DNA of 11,053 nt from Paracoccaceae bacterium. GTDB taxonomy: Bacteria; Pseudomonadota; Alphaproteobacteria; Rhodobacterales; Rhodobacteraceae. Shown one piece after another: positions 1-6,133 of the stretch; the first letter of the stretch is position 1, and every line of letters begins with the position of its first letter. A program made the position numbers and the translations under genes. The stretch spans positions 1 to 11,053 of the forward strand of contig JALQTL010000385.1 in NCBI GenBank assembly GCA_023260935.1, given 5' to 3'. Below the pieces are notes generated by a model. The model saw only the letters and a list, made by a program, of their open reading frames with translations, was not told the origin of the DNA and did no database searches.

Positions 1-71
1 CAATCGCCCTCCGACGCGGGATAAGAGGGCGAGGAAAGCCCGAGGTCATGAAACAGCGCAGACGCCGTCAT
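1..71 (-). CDS. 5' end of an unrecognised protein, cut by the window edge
   Basis: An open frame begins with ATG at 71-69 and runs off the left edge after 23 complete codons (it starts MTASALFHDLGLSSPSYPAS). Its ATG overlaps the TGA of the DsbD-domain gene in an ATGA arrangement, the usual sign of translational coupling within an operon, and a GGAAG lies just upstream of the start, though only about 2 nt away. The fragment is too short to assign to a family and I do not recognise it. It could be a chance open frame in GC-rich DNA; the coupled start is the only support. Confidence 0.35.
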   Translation of the reverse strand, partial: MTASALFHDLGLSSPSYPASEGD

Positions 72-922
72 ATCTTCCAGCGTCGCCGCTCCCGCCTTAT
101 GCCCGAAACGCCCAAGCATCGGCTGCGCGCGCAGGCGCGACCATGCAACAGACGCCCGCCCCGGCCGATCACGGTGACGATCACGCCGTCGCGGGTCAGC
201 GAAAAGGGCTGGCCCGAAGGGGGCACCATATCCACCACGGCCTGAACCTGCCGGCCCGAATGGCTGACCTCGGCCTCGGAGACCCAGATGCCGGGAATGC
301 CGGGTTCCACGACGATGGCTTCGATCCGTCCGATGCTGGGCATGTCGATCCGGGTGGTCAGGCGCATGCCGTCACTGATCGGGACCAGCGCACAGTCATG
401 CCCGCGCACCCCCGCTTCGGACCCCGTGGCGGGGCGCGCGGCAAGAGCTTGCGAGATGATGCTGTCAGGCTTGCCCGGCGCCATAAGATCGGCCGACAGG
501 GTCAGGCTGGCGGGCATGCAGATATCCTTGCACACCCCCAGTTCGACCGTTGCCGCCAGATGCACCGGCCTTGACGGATCGATCGGTTCCACTTCGATCG
601 GCAAGACCAGCTCGCGGTGATAGCCAACCGAGGTCATCCCATTGGTATGAAACACTTCCGGCGCCGGCCAGTGCAGTTTCAGCGACTTCAGGTTGCGCGA
701 GGCTGACCAGTCGAAACTGGGCGGAATACCGGCATCGCCGGGCGCGCGCCAATAGGTTTTCCAGTGCGGCGCCAGCCGAAGGTGCAGTGCCGACATGTGC
801 CGGCTGCTGCTGATCTGCCAGCCGGGGCGCAGCTCTCCGGCCAGAATGTCCGACTGGGTCACACCCTGGGAAAGGGCGGGCTGCGACAGCGCAAGAAGCA
901 TGAGGAGCGTGTTCCGGATCAT
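68..922 (-). CDS. Secreted protein with DsbD N-terminal (disulfide bond corrector) domain
   Basis: Predicted periplasmic protein of 284 aa resembling the N-terminal, immunoglobulin-like domain of the thiol:disulfide interchange protein DsbD. In DsbD this domain takes electrons from the membrane core and passes them to periplasmic thiol partners. I chose ATG 922 because it opens directly into a signal peptide (MIRNTLLMLLALSQPALSQ, likely cleaved after about residue 19); an upstream GTG at 961 would put 13 polar residues before it. The mature part has the family features: HWKTYWRAPGDAG near residues 53-63, a GY-H segment near 100, and the Cys pair VCKDIC at C131 and C135. The membrane and thioredoxin parts of full DsbD are absent, so it is a stand-alone domain, a form I recall from Rhodobacterales. 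The last ~18 residues are Arg-rich and unlike the rest, perhaps a non-conserved tail. No strong Shine-Dalgarno precedes the start. Redox partner unknown. Confidence 0.85.
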   Translation of the reverse strand: MIRNTLLMLLALSQPALSQGVTQSDILAGELRPGWQISSSRHMSALHLRLAPHWKTYWRAPGDAGIPPSFDWSASRNLKSLKLHWPAPEVFHTNGMTSVGYHRELVLPIEVEPIDPSRPVHLAATVELGVCKDICMPASLTLSADLMAPGKPDSIISQALAARPATGSEAGVRGHDCALVPISDGMRLTTRIDMPSIGRIEAIVVEPGIPGIWVSEAEVSHSGRQVQAVVDMVPPSGQPFSLTRDGVIVTVIGRGGRLLHGRACARSRCLGVSGIRRERRRWKI

Positions 923-957
923 GCGCGAAGAATAGGGGCGGGGCCCGGAAAGGGAAG
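923..957 (-). promoter_or_regulatory. Possible promoter giving a leaderless dsbD-like transcript
   Basis: Reading the minus strand, TATTCT (plus 934-929) lies exactly 6 nt before the chosen ATG at 922, the distance expected between a -10 box and a transcription start. No Shine-Dalgarno is visible before the ATG, which fits a leaderless message. The -35 position (about 957-952) reads CTTCCC, a poor match, so this is weak and inferred from position alone. Confidence 0.2.
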
Positions 958-1043
958 TCACAAAGGTGGGATGCCGGCGCGACCATATGGGGCTTGAGGT
1001 GCTGCGGCATCATTGCCATCCTTGCAGGGGGTGGAACCTGAAT

Positions 1044-1053
1044 AAAGGGGGGG
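1044..1053 (+). promoter_or_regulatory. Ribosome binding site deciding the yqgE start
   Basis: The purine run AAAGGGGGGG ends 5 nt before ATG 1059. Two in-frame upstream ATGs (966 and 987) would add 31 or 24 residues rich in His and Cys that do not resemble the family, so this site supports 1059 as the start. Confidence 0.6.
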
Positions 1054-1058
1054 CAGGG

Positions 1059-1613
1059 ATGAACCTTGCAGGCAAACTGCTGGTGGCGATGCCGGGCATG
1101 GCAGACCCCCGGTTCGACCGCAGCGTGATCATGGTCTGCGCCCATAGCGACGATGGCGCCATGGGGCTGATCGTGAACAAGCCCAACCCCGAGTTGAGCT
1201 TTGCCAGCCTGCTGGACCATCTGAACATTCCCGCCGCGCCGCAAGGACGCGACATCCGCGTGCATGTCGGCGGGCCGGTCGAGCGCGGGCGCGGCTTTGT
1301 GCTGCATTCGGCAGATTACCCGGAACAGGCGGCCTCGATGGGGGTGCCGGGGGGGTGGCGGATGACCGCGACGCTGGACATTCTGGAAGCCTTTGCCTGC
1401 GGGCAGGGCCCGTCGACGGCGCTTCTGGCGCTGGGCTATTCCGGCTGGGGCCCGGGGCAGCTGGAGGCCGAGATCGGGCGCAATGACTGGCTGGTCTGCG
1501 ATGCCCGCAAAGACCTTGTCTTTGCCGAGGATGACGCCGGCAAATGGATCGCCTCTCTGAAGTCGATGGGGATCGATCCGCTGACACTTTCGGCGCAATC
1601 GGGGCGGGCCTGA
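1059..1613 (+). CDS. yqgE: YqgE/AlgH family protein (UPF0301)
   Basis: A 184-residue cytosolic protein of the YqgE/AlgH (DUF179) family, whose usual length is about 185-190 aa. The family signature is clear: LAGKLLVAMPGMADPRFDRS at residues 3-22, HSDDGAMGLIVNKP near 29-42, HVGGPVERGRGFVLHS near 69-84, and a C-terminal GYSGWGPGQLEAEI segment followed by the NDWL motif. Biochemical function is not established; older links to alginate regulation (AlgH) are indirect. It is alone on the plus strand, divergent from the DsbD-like gene and convergent with the aldehyde dehydrogenase. The pairing with a DsbD-domain gene is one I recall from related genomes, but no functional tie is known. A short hairpin follows the stop codon. 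Confidence 0.95.
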   Translation: MNLAGKLLVAMPGMADPRFDRSVIMVCAHSDDGAMGLIVNKPNPELSFASLLDHLNIPAAPQGRDIRVHVGGPVERGRGFVLHSADYPEQAASMGVPGGWRMTATLDILEAFACGQGPSTALLALGYSGWGPGQLEAEIGRNDWLVCDARKDLVFAEDDAGKWIASLKSMGIDPLTLSAQSGRA

Positions 1614-1626
1614 ACCGCCCCCCGCA

Positions 1627-1645
1627 CCAAGGGCCAAACCCTTGG
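1627..1645 (+). terminator. Short hairpin after yqgE, possible terminator
   Basis: A perfect 7-bp stem (CCAAGGG / CCCTTGG) with a 5-nt CCAAA loop starts 13 nt after the yqgE stop. There is no following T run, so it is at best a weak intrinsic terminator or an mRNA 3'-end stabiliser. Confidence 0.3.
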
Positions 1646-1702
1646 GAACGCTGCGTTAATCCGGCAGGTTTCGGGGTGGTTAACGGTCTTCTTTTGGTCT
1701 TC

Positions 1703-1719
1703 CGGGCGTCTTGCGCCCG
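1703..1719. terminator. GC hairpin in the convergent spacer
   Basis: A perfect 6-bp stem (CGGGCG / CGCCCG) with a TCTTG loop sits midway between the converging yqgE and aldehyde dehydrogenase genes. Several TCTT tracts surround it on the plus strand (for example 1688-1695 and 1720-1723), so a bidirectional transcription end is possible, but neither strand has a real U tract. Confidence 0.2.
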
Positions 1720-1769
1720 TCTTGCCCGCATCTTCCCGCACTGGGGCACCGCGGGGCGTTAACCCTGAC

Positions 1770-1798
1770 CGGCGAATCGGGCGCCCGGCTATTCGCCG
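1770..1798 (-). terminator. Hairpin spanning the aldehyde dehydrogenase stop codon
   Basis: CGGCGAAT (1770-1777) and ATTCGCCG (1791-1798) are perfect 8-bp inverted arms around a 13-nt loop that itself contains the palindrome CGGGCGCCCG (1778-1787). The TAG stop of the dehydrogenase (1791-1789) lies in the structure, so the stem forms from the last codons plus the 3' flank. There is no U tract; it may protect the 3' end or help terminate in a Rho-dependent setting. Confidence 0.35.
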
Positions 1799-4134
1799 TA
1801 AGGCACCCAGATCGTCTTCACCTCGGTCGCCTGCCGCAGGAAGGCGCGGCCTTCGCCTTCGGGGCCGAACCAGTCACGCGCGCGGCCGTGGTTCACCCAT
1901 GTCCGCTTCAGGTTGCCCGCGGCCTCTGCCTCGATCACCGCCGAAAGCGGGGTCGAGGAGAAGCCCCAGACCGCATCCACATCCATATGGCCCGCCAGCG
2001 GCTTGGCCAGTTCGGCATGCGACCCGGTCAGGATATTGACCACACCCGCGGGCAGGTCAGAGGTTTCCAGCACCTGATAGAAATCCGTGGCCGACAGCGG
2101 GAAGGGTTCCGAAGCGACCAGCACGCAGGTGTTGCCCATGGCGATCGCCGGCCCCATGACCGAGATCAGCCCCAGCAGCGGCGCCTCGTCCGGGCAAAGC
2201 GCGCCGATCACGCCGCAGGGTTCGTTCATGGCCAGGGCAATGCCCCGGATCGGCACGGATTTGGCCTGACCATCGAACTTGTCGGCCCAAGCGGCATAGG
2301 TGAACAGGCGGTTGATCGTGGCCGCCACTTCGGCCGTGCCGGGCTTGCCGGTCATGTCCTTCAGGCGGCGGGCGAATTCCTCGGCCCGGGCGGAAAGGTT
2401 TTCGGCGATGTAATACAGGATCTGCGCGCGGTTGTGGCCGGTGGTCCGGCCCCAGCCCCTTGCGGCCTGCGCGGCTTCCACCGCGTTGCGGATATCCTTG
2501 CGGTTGGCCAGCCCGACCTGACCCAGCAGTTGCCCGCGCGGCCCGAAGACCGTGCGGGTCTGGCCGCCATCCGGGCGGGCCTGCTTGCCCCCGATGAAAA
2601 GCTTGGCCGTACGGTCCAGCCCGCTGACCGACGGAACGGCAGGGGCGGGCAGGGCCGTCACCGGCTTCAGGGGGGCGGCTTTCGCCTTGGGTGCCAGATA
2701 GGCCAGCAGGCCTTCCCAGCCGCCTTCGCGGCCAAAGCCGCTTTCGCGCAGCCCGCCAAATCCGGCGGCGGCATCGAAGAGATTGGTGGCATTGACCCAG
2801 ACCACCCCCGCCTTCAGCTTCGGGGCGACATCAAGCGCGAGGTTGACGTTTTCGGTCCAGACGCTGGCGGCAAGGCCGTAACGGCTGTTGTTGGCCAGTT
2901 CCACCGCCTCGGCCGGGGTGCGGAAGGTCATCGACACCAGAACCGGGCCGAAGATTTCCTCCTGCATCAGGGGGCTTGCGGTGCCAAGGCCGGTGATCAG
3001 GGTGGGCGGGTAGAAACAGCCGGCTTCCGGCAGAGGCGTGTTGGCCACATATTTCTCGCCGCCCGAAGCATCGACCATGGCGCTGATCGTGGCCAGTTGC
3101 ACCGGATCGACCACGGCGCCGATGTCGATGCACTTGTCCAGCGGATTGCCAAGGCGCAACCCGTCCATCCGGCGCTTGACCTTTTCGTGAAACCGCTCGG
3201 CAATGCCTTCCTGCACCAGGAGCCGCGACCCGGCGCAGCAGACCTGACCCTGGTTGAACCAGATCGCGTCAACAAGACCTTCGACGGCGCTGTCAAGATC
3301 GGCGTCGTCAAAGACGATGTAGGGGGATTTGCCGCCCAGTTCCAGCGTCAGCGCCTTGCCGGTGCCCGCGGTTGCCTGCCGGATGGCCCGGCCCACAGGG
3401 GTGGAACCGGTGAAGGCGATCTTGTCCACGCCCGGATGGGCCACCAGTGCGGCCCCGGTTGCGCCATCGCCGGTGACTATGTTCAAGACGCCCTTGGGCA
3501 GCCCCGCCTCGCGGCTGATTTCGGCAAAGAGAAGGGCGGTCAGCGGGGTATATTCGGCGGGCTTCAGCACCACGGTATTGCCCGCCGCAAGCGCCGGCGC
3601 CACCTTCCAGGCCAGCATCAGCAGCGGGAAGTTCCACGGGATGATGGCACCGCAGACACCCAGAGGTTCGTGACCGGGAAGCTCCGCCTCCTGCAACTGG
3701 GCAAGACCCGCGTGGTAATAGAAATGCCGGGCAACAAGCGGGATGTCGATGTCGCGGCTTTCGCGGATGGGCTTGCCGTTGTCCATCGTTTCCAGCACGG
3801 CCAGAAGGCGGGCATGTTTCTGCACCAGCCGGGCAAGGGCATAGAGATAGGCCGCGCGGGCATGGCCGGGCAGGCGGGCCCATTTGCCTTGTGCGCGGCG
3901 CGCGGCGGCGACAGCGGCAGCGACGCTGGCCTCGCTGCCCTGGCTGATCCGGGCAAGGGGAGTGCCGGTAGCAGGGTTCCGCGTATCGAACAGCGCCTCG
4001 GGCGGGGTGAAGCGGCCGTCGATGTAATGGCCGAAACCGTTGCGGTGCCGGGCCAGCCAGGCCTGCGCTTCGGCATCGCTTTCGGGGGCGGGGCCATAGG
4101 ACATGGTTTCGAAAATCTCGCGCACTCGGGTCAT
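1789..4134 (-). CDS. ALDH16-type two-domain aldehyde dehydrogenase
   Basis: A 781-residue NAD(P)-dependent aldehyde dehydrogenase, oxidising an aldehyde to its acid in the cytosol. Residues ~35-480 are a full ALDH unit: IIPWNFP (164-170), KPAE (191-194), FTGSTPVG (241-248), ELGGKSP with general base E265, FNQGQVCCAGSR with catalytic C299, and EEIFGPV near 392-398. After a Pro/Ala linker (~484-505) comes a second, shorter ALDH-like unit (~509-781) with remnants of the NAD-binding fold (VIGALCPDEAPLL, TGS near 703) but no catalytic Cys motif. One active and one degenerate unit at about 780-800 aa is the ALDH16 architecture. Start ATG 4134 follows GAGG at 8-nt spacing. It lies downstream of deoC on the same strand, so acetaldehyde released by DeoC is a natural candidate substrate, but that is inferred from context only. 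A hairpin overlaps its stop codon. Confidence 0.93.
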   Translation of the reverse strand: MTRVREIFETMSYGPAPESDAEAQAWLARHRNGFGHYIDGRFTPPEALFDTRNPATGTPLARISQGSEASVAAAVAAARRAQGKWARLPGHARAAYLYALARLVQKHARLLAVLETMDNGKPIRESRDIDIPLVARHFYYHAGLAQLQEAELPGHEPLGVCGAIIPWNFPLLMLAWKVAPALAAGNTVVLKPAEYTPLTALLFAEISREAGLPKGVLNIVTGDGATGAALVAHPGVDKIAFTGSTPVGRAIRQATAGTGKALTLELGGKSPYIVFDDADLDSAVEGLVDAIWFNQGQVCCAGSRLLVQEGIAERFHEKVKRRMDGLRLGNPLDKCIDIGAVVDPVQLATISAMVDASGGEKYVANTPLPEAGCFYPPTLITGLGTASPLMQEEIFGPVLVSMTFRTPAEAVELANNSRYGLAASVWTENVNLALDVAPKLKAGVVWVNATNLFDAAAGFGGLRESGFGREGGWEGLLAYLAPKAKAAPLKPVTALPAPAVPSVSGLDRTAKLFIGGKQARPDGGQTRTVFGPRGQLLGQVGLANRKDIRNAVEAAQAARGWGRTTGHNRAQILYYIAENLSARAEEFARRLKDMTGKPGTAEVAATINRLFTYAAWADKFDGQAKSVPIRGIALAMNEPCGVIGALCPDEAPLLGLISVMGPAIAMGNTCVLVASEPFPLSATDFYQVLETSDLPAGVVNILTGSHAELAKPLAGHMDVDAVWGFSSTPLSAVIEAEAAGNLKRTWVNHGRARDWFGPEGEGRAFLRQATEVKTIWVPYGE

Positions 4135-4209
4135 CGTGAAGTCCTCATGTCCTGGGTTCGGTCCCGGTTTGCGACCTGCGCCGCCCGGCCGCGGCCTTCG
4201 CCTCCGGCG

Positions 4210-4267
4210 GGAGTATTTTTGCCAAGATGAATGCGGCGGGGGGCTTCATCTTGGTCAGAAATACTCC
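4210..4267. repeat. Long near-perfect inverted repeat between deoC and ALDH
   Basis: The left arm (4210-4231) begins GGAGTATTTTTG and ends CCAAGATGAA; the right arm (4245-4267) is its reverse complement apart from one substitution and one extra base, around a 13-nt G-rich loop (4232-4244). In RNA from either strand it would form a hairpin of about 22 bp. It lies in the 199-bp gap between two same-strand genes, where it could end or attenuate deoC transcription or set the relative level of the dehydrogenase message. I recall GGAGTATTT elements of this kind as frequent intergenic sequences in Rhodobacterales, so it probably belongs to a dispersed family; only one copy is in this window. Confidence 0.75.
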
Positions 4268-4276
4268 GGGGTGAGA

Positions 4277-4311
4277 CGCCCGCAAGGGCGGCGAGGGGCA
4301 GCGCCCCTTTT
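4277..4311 (-). terminator. Two tandem GC hairpins just downstream of deoC
   Basis: Reading away from the deoC stop on the minus strand, the first element is GGGGC GCT GCCCC (4307-4295, 5-bp stem, 3-nt loop) and the second CGCCC TTGC GGGCG (4290-4277, 5-bp stem, 4-nt loop). The long inverted repeat follows 9 nt further on. Together they look like a compound 3'-end or attenuator structure. The TTTT at 4308-4311 would serve as a U tract only for plus-strand transcription, where no gene ends, so a classical intrinsic terminator for deoC is not shown. Confidence 0.4.
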
Positions 4312-4333
4312 CCCGGCCGCATCGCTGGCCCCT

Positions 4334-5350
4334 TCATCCGATCGCATGGCGGTTGGCGGCCGAATAATGGCCGGTCAGGTAATGTTCCAGCTGGCGTTCG
4401 ATATCGCCCAGAAGCGATGAGGCGCCGAAGCGGAACAGATCGGGCTGGAGCCAGGGTTGGCCCAGTTCATCCTTCATCAGCGCAAGGTAAAGCAGCGCGT
4501 CCTTGGCCTTGGAGATGCCGCCCGCGGGTTTGTAGCCGACCTTCACCCCCGTCGCATCCTGATAGTCGCGGATGGCGCGGATCATGGTCAGGCTGACGGG
4601 CAGGGTGGCGTTGACGCTTTCCTTGCCGGTCGAGGTCTTGATGAAATCGGCGCCGGCCATCATGCAGACCAGGCTTGCGCGGGCGACGTTGCGCAGCGTG
4701 CCCAGTTCGCCGGTGGCGAGGATGGCTTTGACATGGGCCGTGCCGCAGGCTTCGCGCATTTCCTGCATCTCGGCGTAGAGAGCGTGCCAGTTCTGGGTCA
4801 GCACATGGCGGCGCGAGATCACGATGTCGATCTCTTGCGCGCCGGCGGCGACGCTTTCGCGGATTTCCTGCACGCGCAGGTGCCAGGGCGAGAGGCCTGC
4901 AGGAAAGCCGGTAGAGACGGCGGCGACGGGGATGCCGCTGCCTTCCAGCGCGCGGACGGCGGTTTCGACCATGTCGTGATAGACGCAGACCGCGCCCACG
5001 GTCAGCCCTTCCATTCCCAGCGCCTTCAACATGTCGGGGCGCACGGGCTGCCGCGCCTTGGCGCAAAGCCGCTGGACGCGGCCCCTGGTATCATCGCCCG
5101 ACAGGGTGGTCAGGTCGATCAGGCTGATCGCCTTCACAAGCCAGGCGGCCTGATGGTCCTTCTTGACCGATCGTCTGCCGCCAAGGCTGGCGCAGCGGCG
5201 CTCGATGGCCGAGGTATTGGCCTGCACGCGGGCCACCCAGTCCAGATCCAGCGCCATGCCGGGGTTGCGGGCATGGGCAAGCTGCGGCAGATGGTTGGGC
5301 GCGCCGGTGCTTTGGTTCGAGGCTGCGGTCTGTGCGGTCACTGTAGCCAC
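4334..5350 (-). CDS. deoC: Deoxyribose-phosphate aldolase (long form)
   Basis: A 338-residue class I aldolase of deoxynucleoside catabolism that reversibly splits 2-deoxy-D-ribose-5-phosphate into acetaldehyde and glyceraldehyde-3-phosphate in the cytosol. Catalytic landmarks are present: Schiff-base Lys in DFIKTSTGK (K238), the second Lys in GYKPAGG (K274), the Asp in EIDIV (D175), and GASSLL near residue 309 for phosphate binding. It belongs to the longer, eukaryote-like class with an extra ~70-residue N-terminal region, compared with about 250-260 aa for the E. coli type. I chose GTG 5350 because GGGGGG lies 8 nt upstream; in-frame ATGs at 5389 and 5443 lack a good ribosome site, and the latter would start inside the 3' end of mnhG's flank. 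It lies 96 bp after mnhG on the same strand and upstream of the aldehyde dehydrogenase. It is probably transcribed separately from the antiporter operon, but no convincing promoter was seen. Confidence 0.95.
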   Translation of the reverse strand: MATVTAQTAASNQSTGAPNHLPQLAHARNPGMALDLDWVARVQANTSAIERRCASLGGRRSVKKDHQAAWLVKAISLIDLTTLSGDDTRGRVQRLCAKARQPVRPDMLKALGMEGLTVGAVCVYHDMVETAVRALEGSGIPVAAVSTGFPAGLSPWHLRVQEIRESVAAGAQEIDIVISRRHVLTQNWHALYAEMQEMREACGTAHVKAILATGELGTLRNVARASLVCMMAGADFIKTSTGKESVNATLPVSLTMIRAIRDYQDATGVKVGYKPAGGISKAKDALLYLALMKDELGQPWLQPDLFRFGASSLLGDIERQLEHYLTGHYSAANRHAIG

Positions 5351-5364
5351 CTTCGGTTCCCCCC
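5351..5364 (-). promoter_or_regulatory. Ribosome binding site for the GTG start of deoC
   Basis: On the minus strand GGGGGG (5364-5359) is followed by 8 nt and then GTG at 5350. This is the best Shine-Dalgarno among the candidate deoC starts and the basis for choosing the non-ATG start. Confidence 0.5.
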
Positions 5365-5446
5365 GGCCATCACCGCGCCAATGTGGCATGAGCCGGGCAG
5401 GGGCGGCAAGGGTGGCGCGGCAGGTTCTTGACCCTTCGATCAAAAA

Positions 5447-5845
5447 TCAGCGTTTCGGTGCCGGGTCGATGATCGAGGGATCGACCGCCTCGACCTCGGG
5501 GTCATAGGTGGCCCAGTCGGTGCCGACGCCGGTGGGGGGCATGTCTTCTTCGCGCAGGGCGCTGTGCATCTGGGCCTTGGCGATGAAGGTGGCGGTGATC
5601 GGGGCGGTTAGGAACAGGAACAGGGTGATCATCAGCTCGTGCCAGCTGATCTTGCCTTCGAAGATCAGGAAATAGGCCATCGACGCGATCAGGGCGGAGC
5701 CCACGCCGATGGTGGTGGCCTTGGTGGGGGCGTGCAGGCGCTGCATCGTATCGCGCAATTTCAGAAGGCCGAAGCTGCCGATCACGGCGAAGATGCCGCC
5801 GATGACCAGAAGGGCCGAGATCAGGATTTCTGCGATCTGTTCCAT
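5447..5845 (-). CDS. mnhG: Mrp cation/proton antiporter subunit G
   Basis: A 132-residue inner-membrane protein of the MnhG/MrpG/PhaG family, a small subunit needed for assembly or activity of the multisubunit Mrp antiporter that exports Na+ (or K+) in exchange for H+. Three hydrophobic segments (about residues 5-28, 45-63 and 68-90) are followed by a hydrophilic, acidic C-terminal tail of about 40 residues. The family signature LLKLRDTMQRLHAPTKATT spans residues 27-45. It starts at ATG 5845, 15 nt after the mnhF stop, with an AGGGA a few bases upstream. It is the last gene of the antiporter operon; the spacer to deoC has no clear intrinsic terminator. Confidence 0.95.
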   Translation of the reverse strand: MEQIAEILISALLVIGGIFAVIGSFGLLKLRDTMQRLHAPTKATTIGVGSALIASMAYFLIFEGKISWHELMITLFLFLTAPITATFIAKAQMHSALREEDMPPTGVGTDWATYDPEVEAVDPSIIDPAPKR

Positions 5846-5860
5846 TTTCCCTGCCCTGCC

Positions 5861-6133
5861 TTATTCGATGATGTCGCCGCGGAGGATGAACTTGCAATAG
5901 GCCACGGTCGAGACGAAGCCGGTCATGGCAAACAGCAAGGCTGCCTCGAAGTTGATGCCGGAGCGGGTTTCGACGCCGTAAAGCACGATCAGGGCGATGA
6001 CGTTGACCACCATCGTATCCAGCGCAAGGATGCGGTCAGGCACGCCCGGGGCGCGAAAGACGCGGTAGACATTCATCGCAAGGCCAAGGCCGAAGCAGAG
6101 GAAGGCGAAGGTCAGGGCGTAATCGAGGATCAT
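5861..6133 (-). CDS. mnhF: Mrp cation/proton antiporter subunit F
   Basis: A 90-residue membrane protein of the MnhF/MrpF/PhaF family with three transmembrane helices (about residues 4-22, 38-54 and 63-83), a normal length for this subunit. The conserved PDRILALDT motif with D33 and D39 lies at residues 32-40, between helices 1 and 2. Its ATG overlaps the mnhE stop as ATGA, and AAGGA lies 7 nt upstream, so translation is probably coupled to mnhE. MrpF works with E and G in the small-subunit part of the antiporter. Confidence 0.95.
   Translation of the reverse strand: MILDYALTFAFLCFGLGLAMNVYRVFRAPGVPDRILALDTMVVNVIALIVLYGVETRSGINFEAALLFAMTGFVSTVAYCKFILRGDIIE

Noticed and set aside
4..32. A perfect 8-bp inverted repeat (TCGCCCTC / GAGGGCGA) that looks like a terminator for the DsbD-like gene
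   Set aside because: It lies within the possible coupled downstream frame, has a 13-nt loop and no T tract; chance is plausible at this GC content.
970..1011. A 7-bp inverted repeat (GATGCCG / CGGCATC) in the divergent spacer upstream of yqgE
   Set aside because: The arms are 28 nt apart with no convincing promoter next to them; too weak to call an operator.
465..1637. A 390-codon minus-strand frame across yqgE and the start of the DsbD-like gene
   Set aside because: It runs antisense to yqgE, which has unmistakable family motifs, and overlaps the DsbD-like gene in another frame; its composition is Arg/Pro/His-rich shadow.
1655..1763. Three GTTAA(T/C) sites in the convergent spacer, resembling CtrA half-sites
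   Set aside because: None is spaced as TTAA-N7-TTAA, and there is no promoter in this convergent region for a regulator to control.
1711..4230. An 839-codon open frame on the plus strand opposite the aldehyde dehydrogenase
   Set aside because: It is the antisense shadow of a high-GC gene whose minus-strand product has full ALDH motifs; its own translation is low-complexity Gly/Arg/His/Gln-rich with no recognisable domain.
4457..5431. A 324-codon plus-strand frame opposite deoC
   Set aside because: Antisense to a gene with complete aldolase catalytic motifs; no domain recognised in the translation.
5431..5446. TTGA-N8-TCAA imperfect dyad upstream of deoC as a possible operator
   Set aside because: Short arms, next to the mnhG stop codon, and no -10 element at a suitable distance; not distinguishable from chance.
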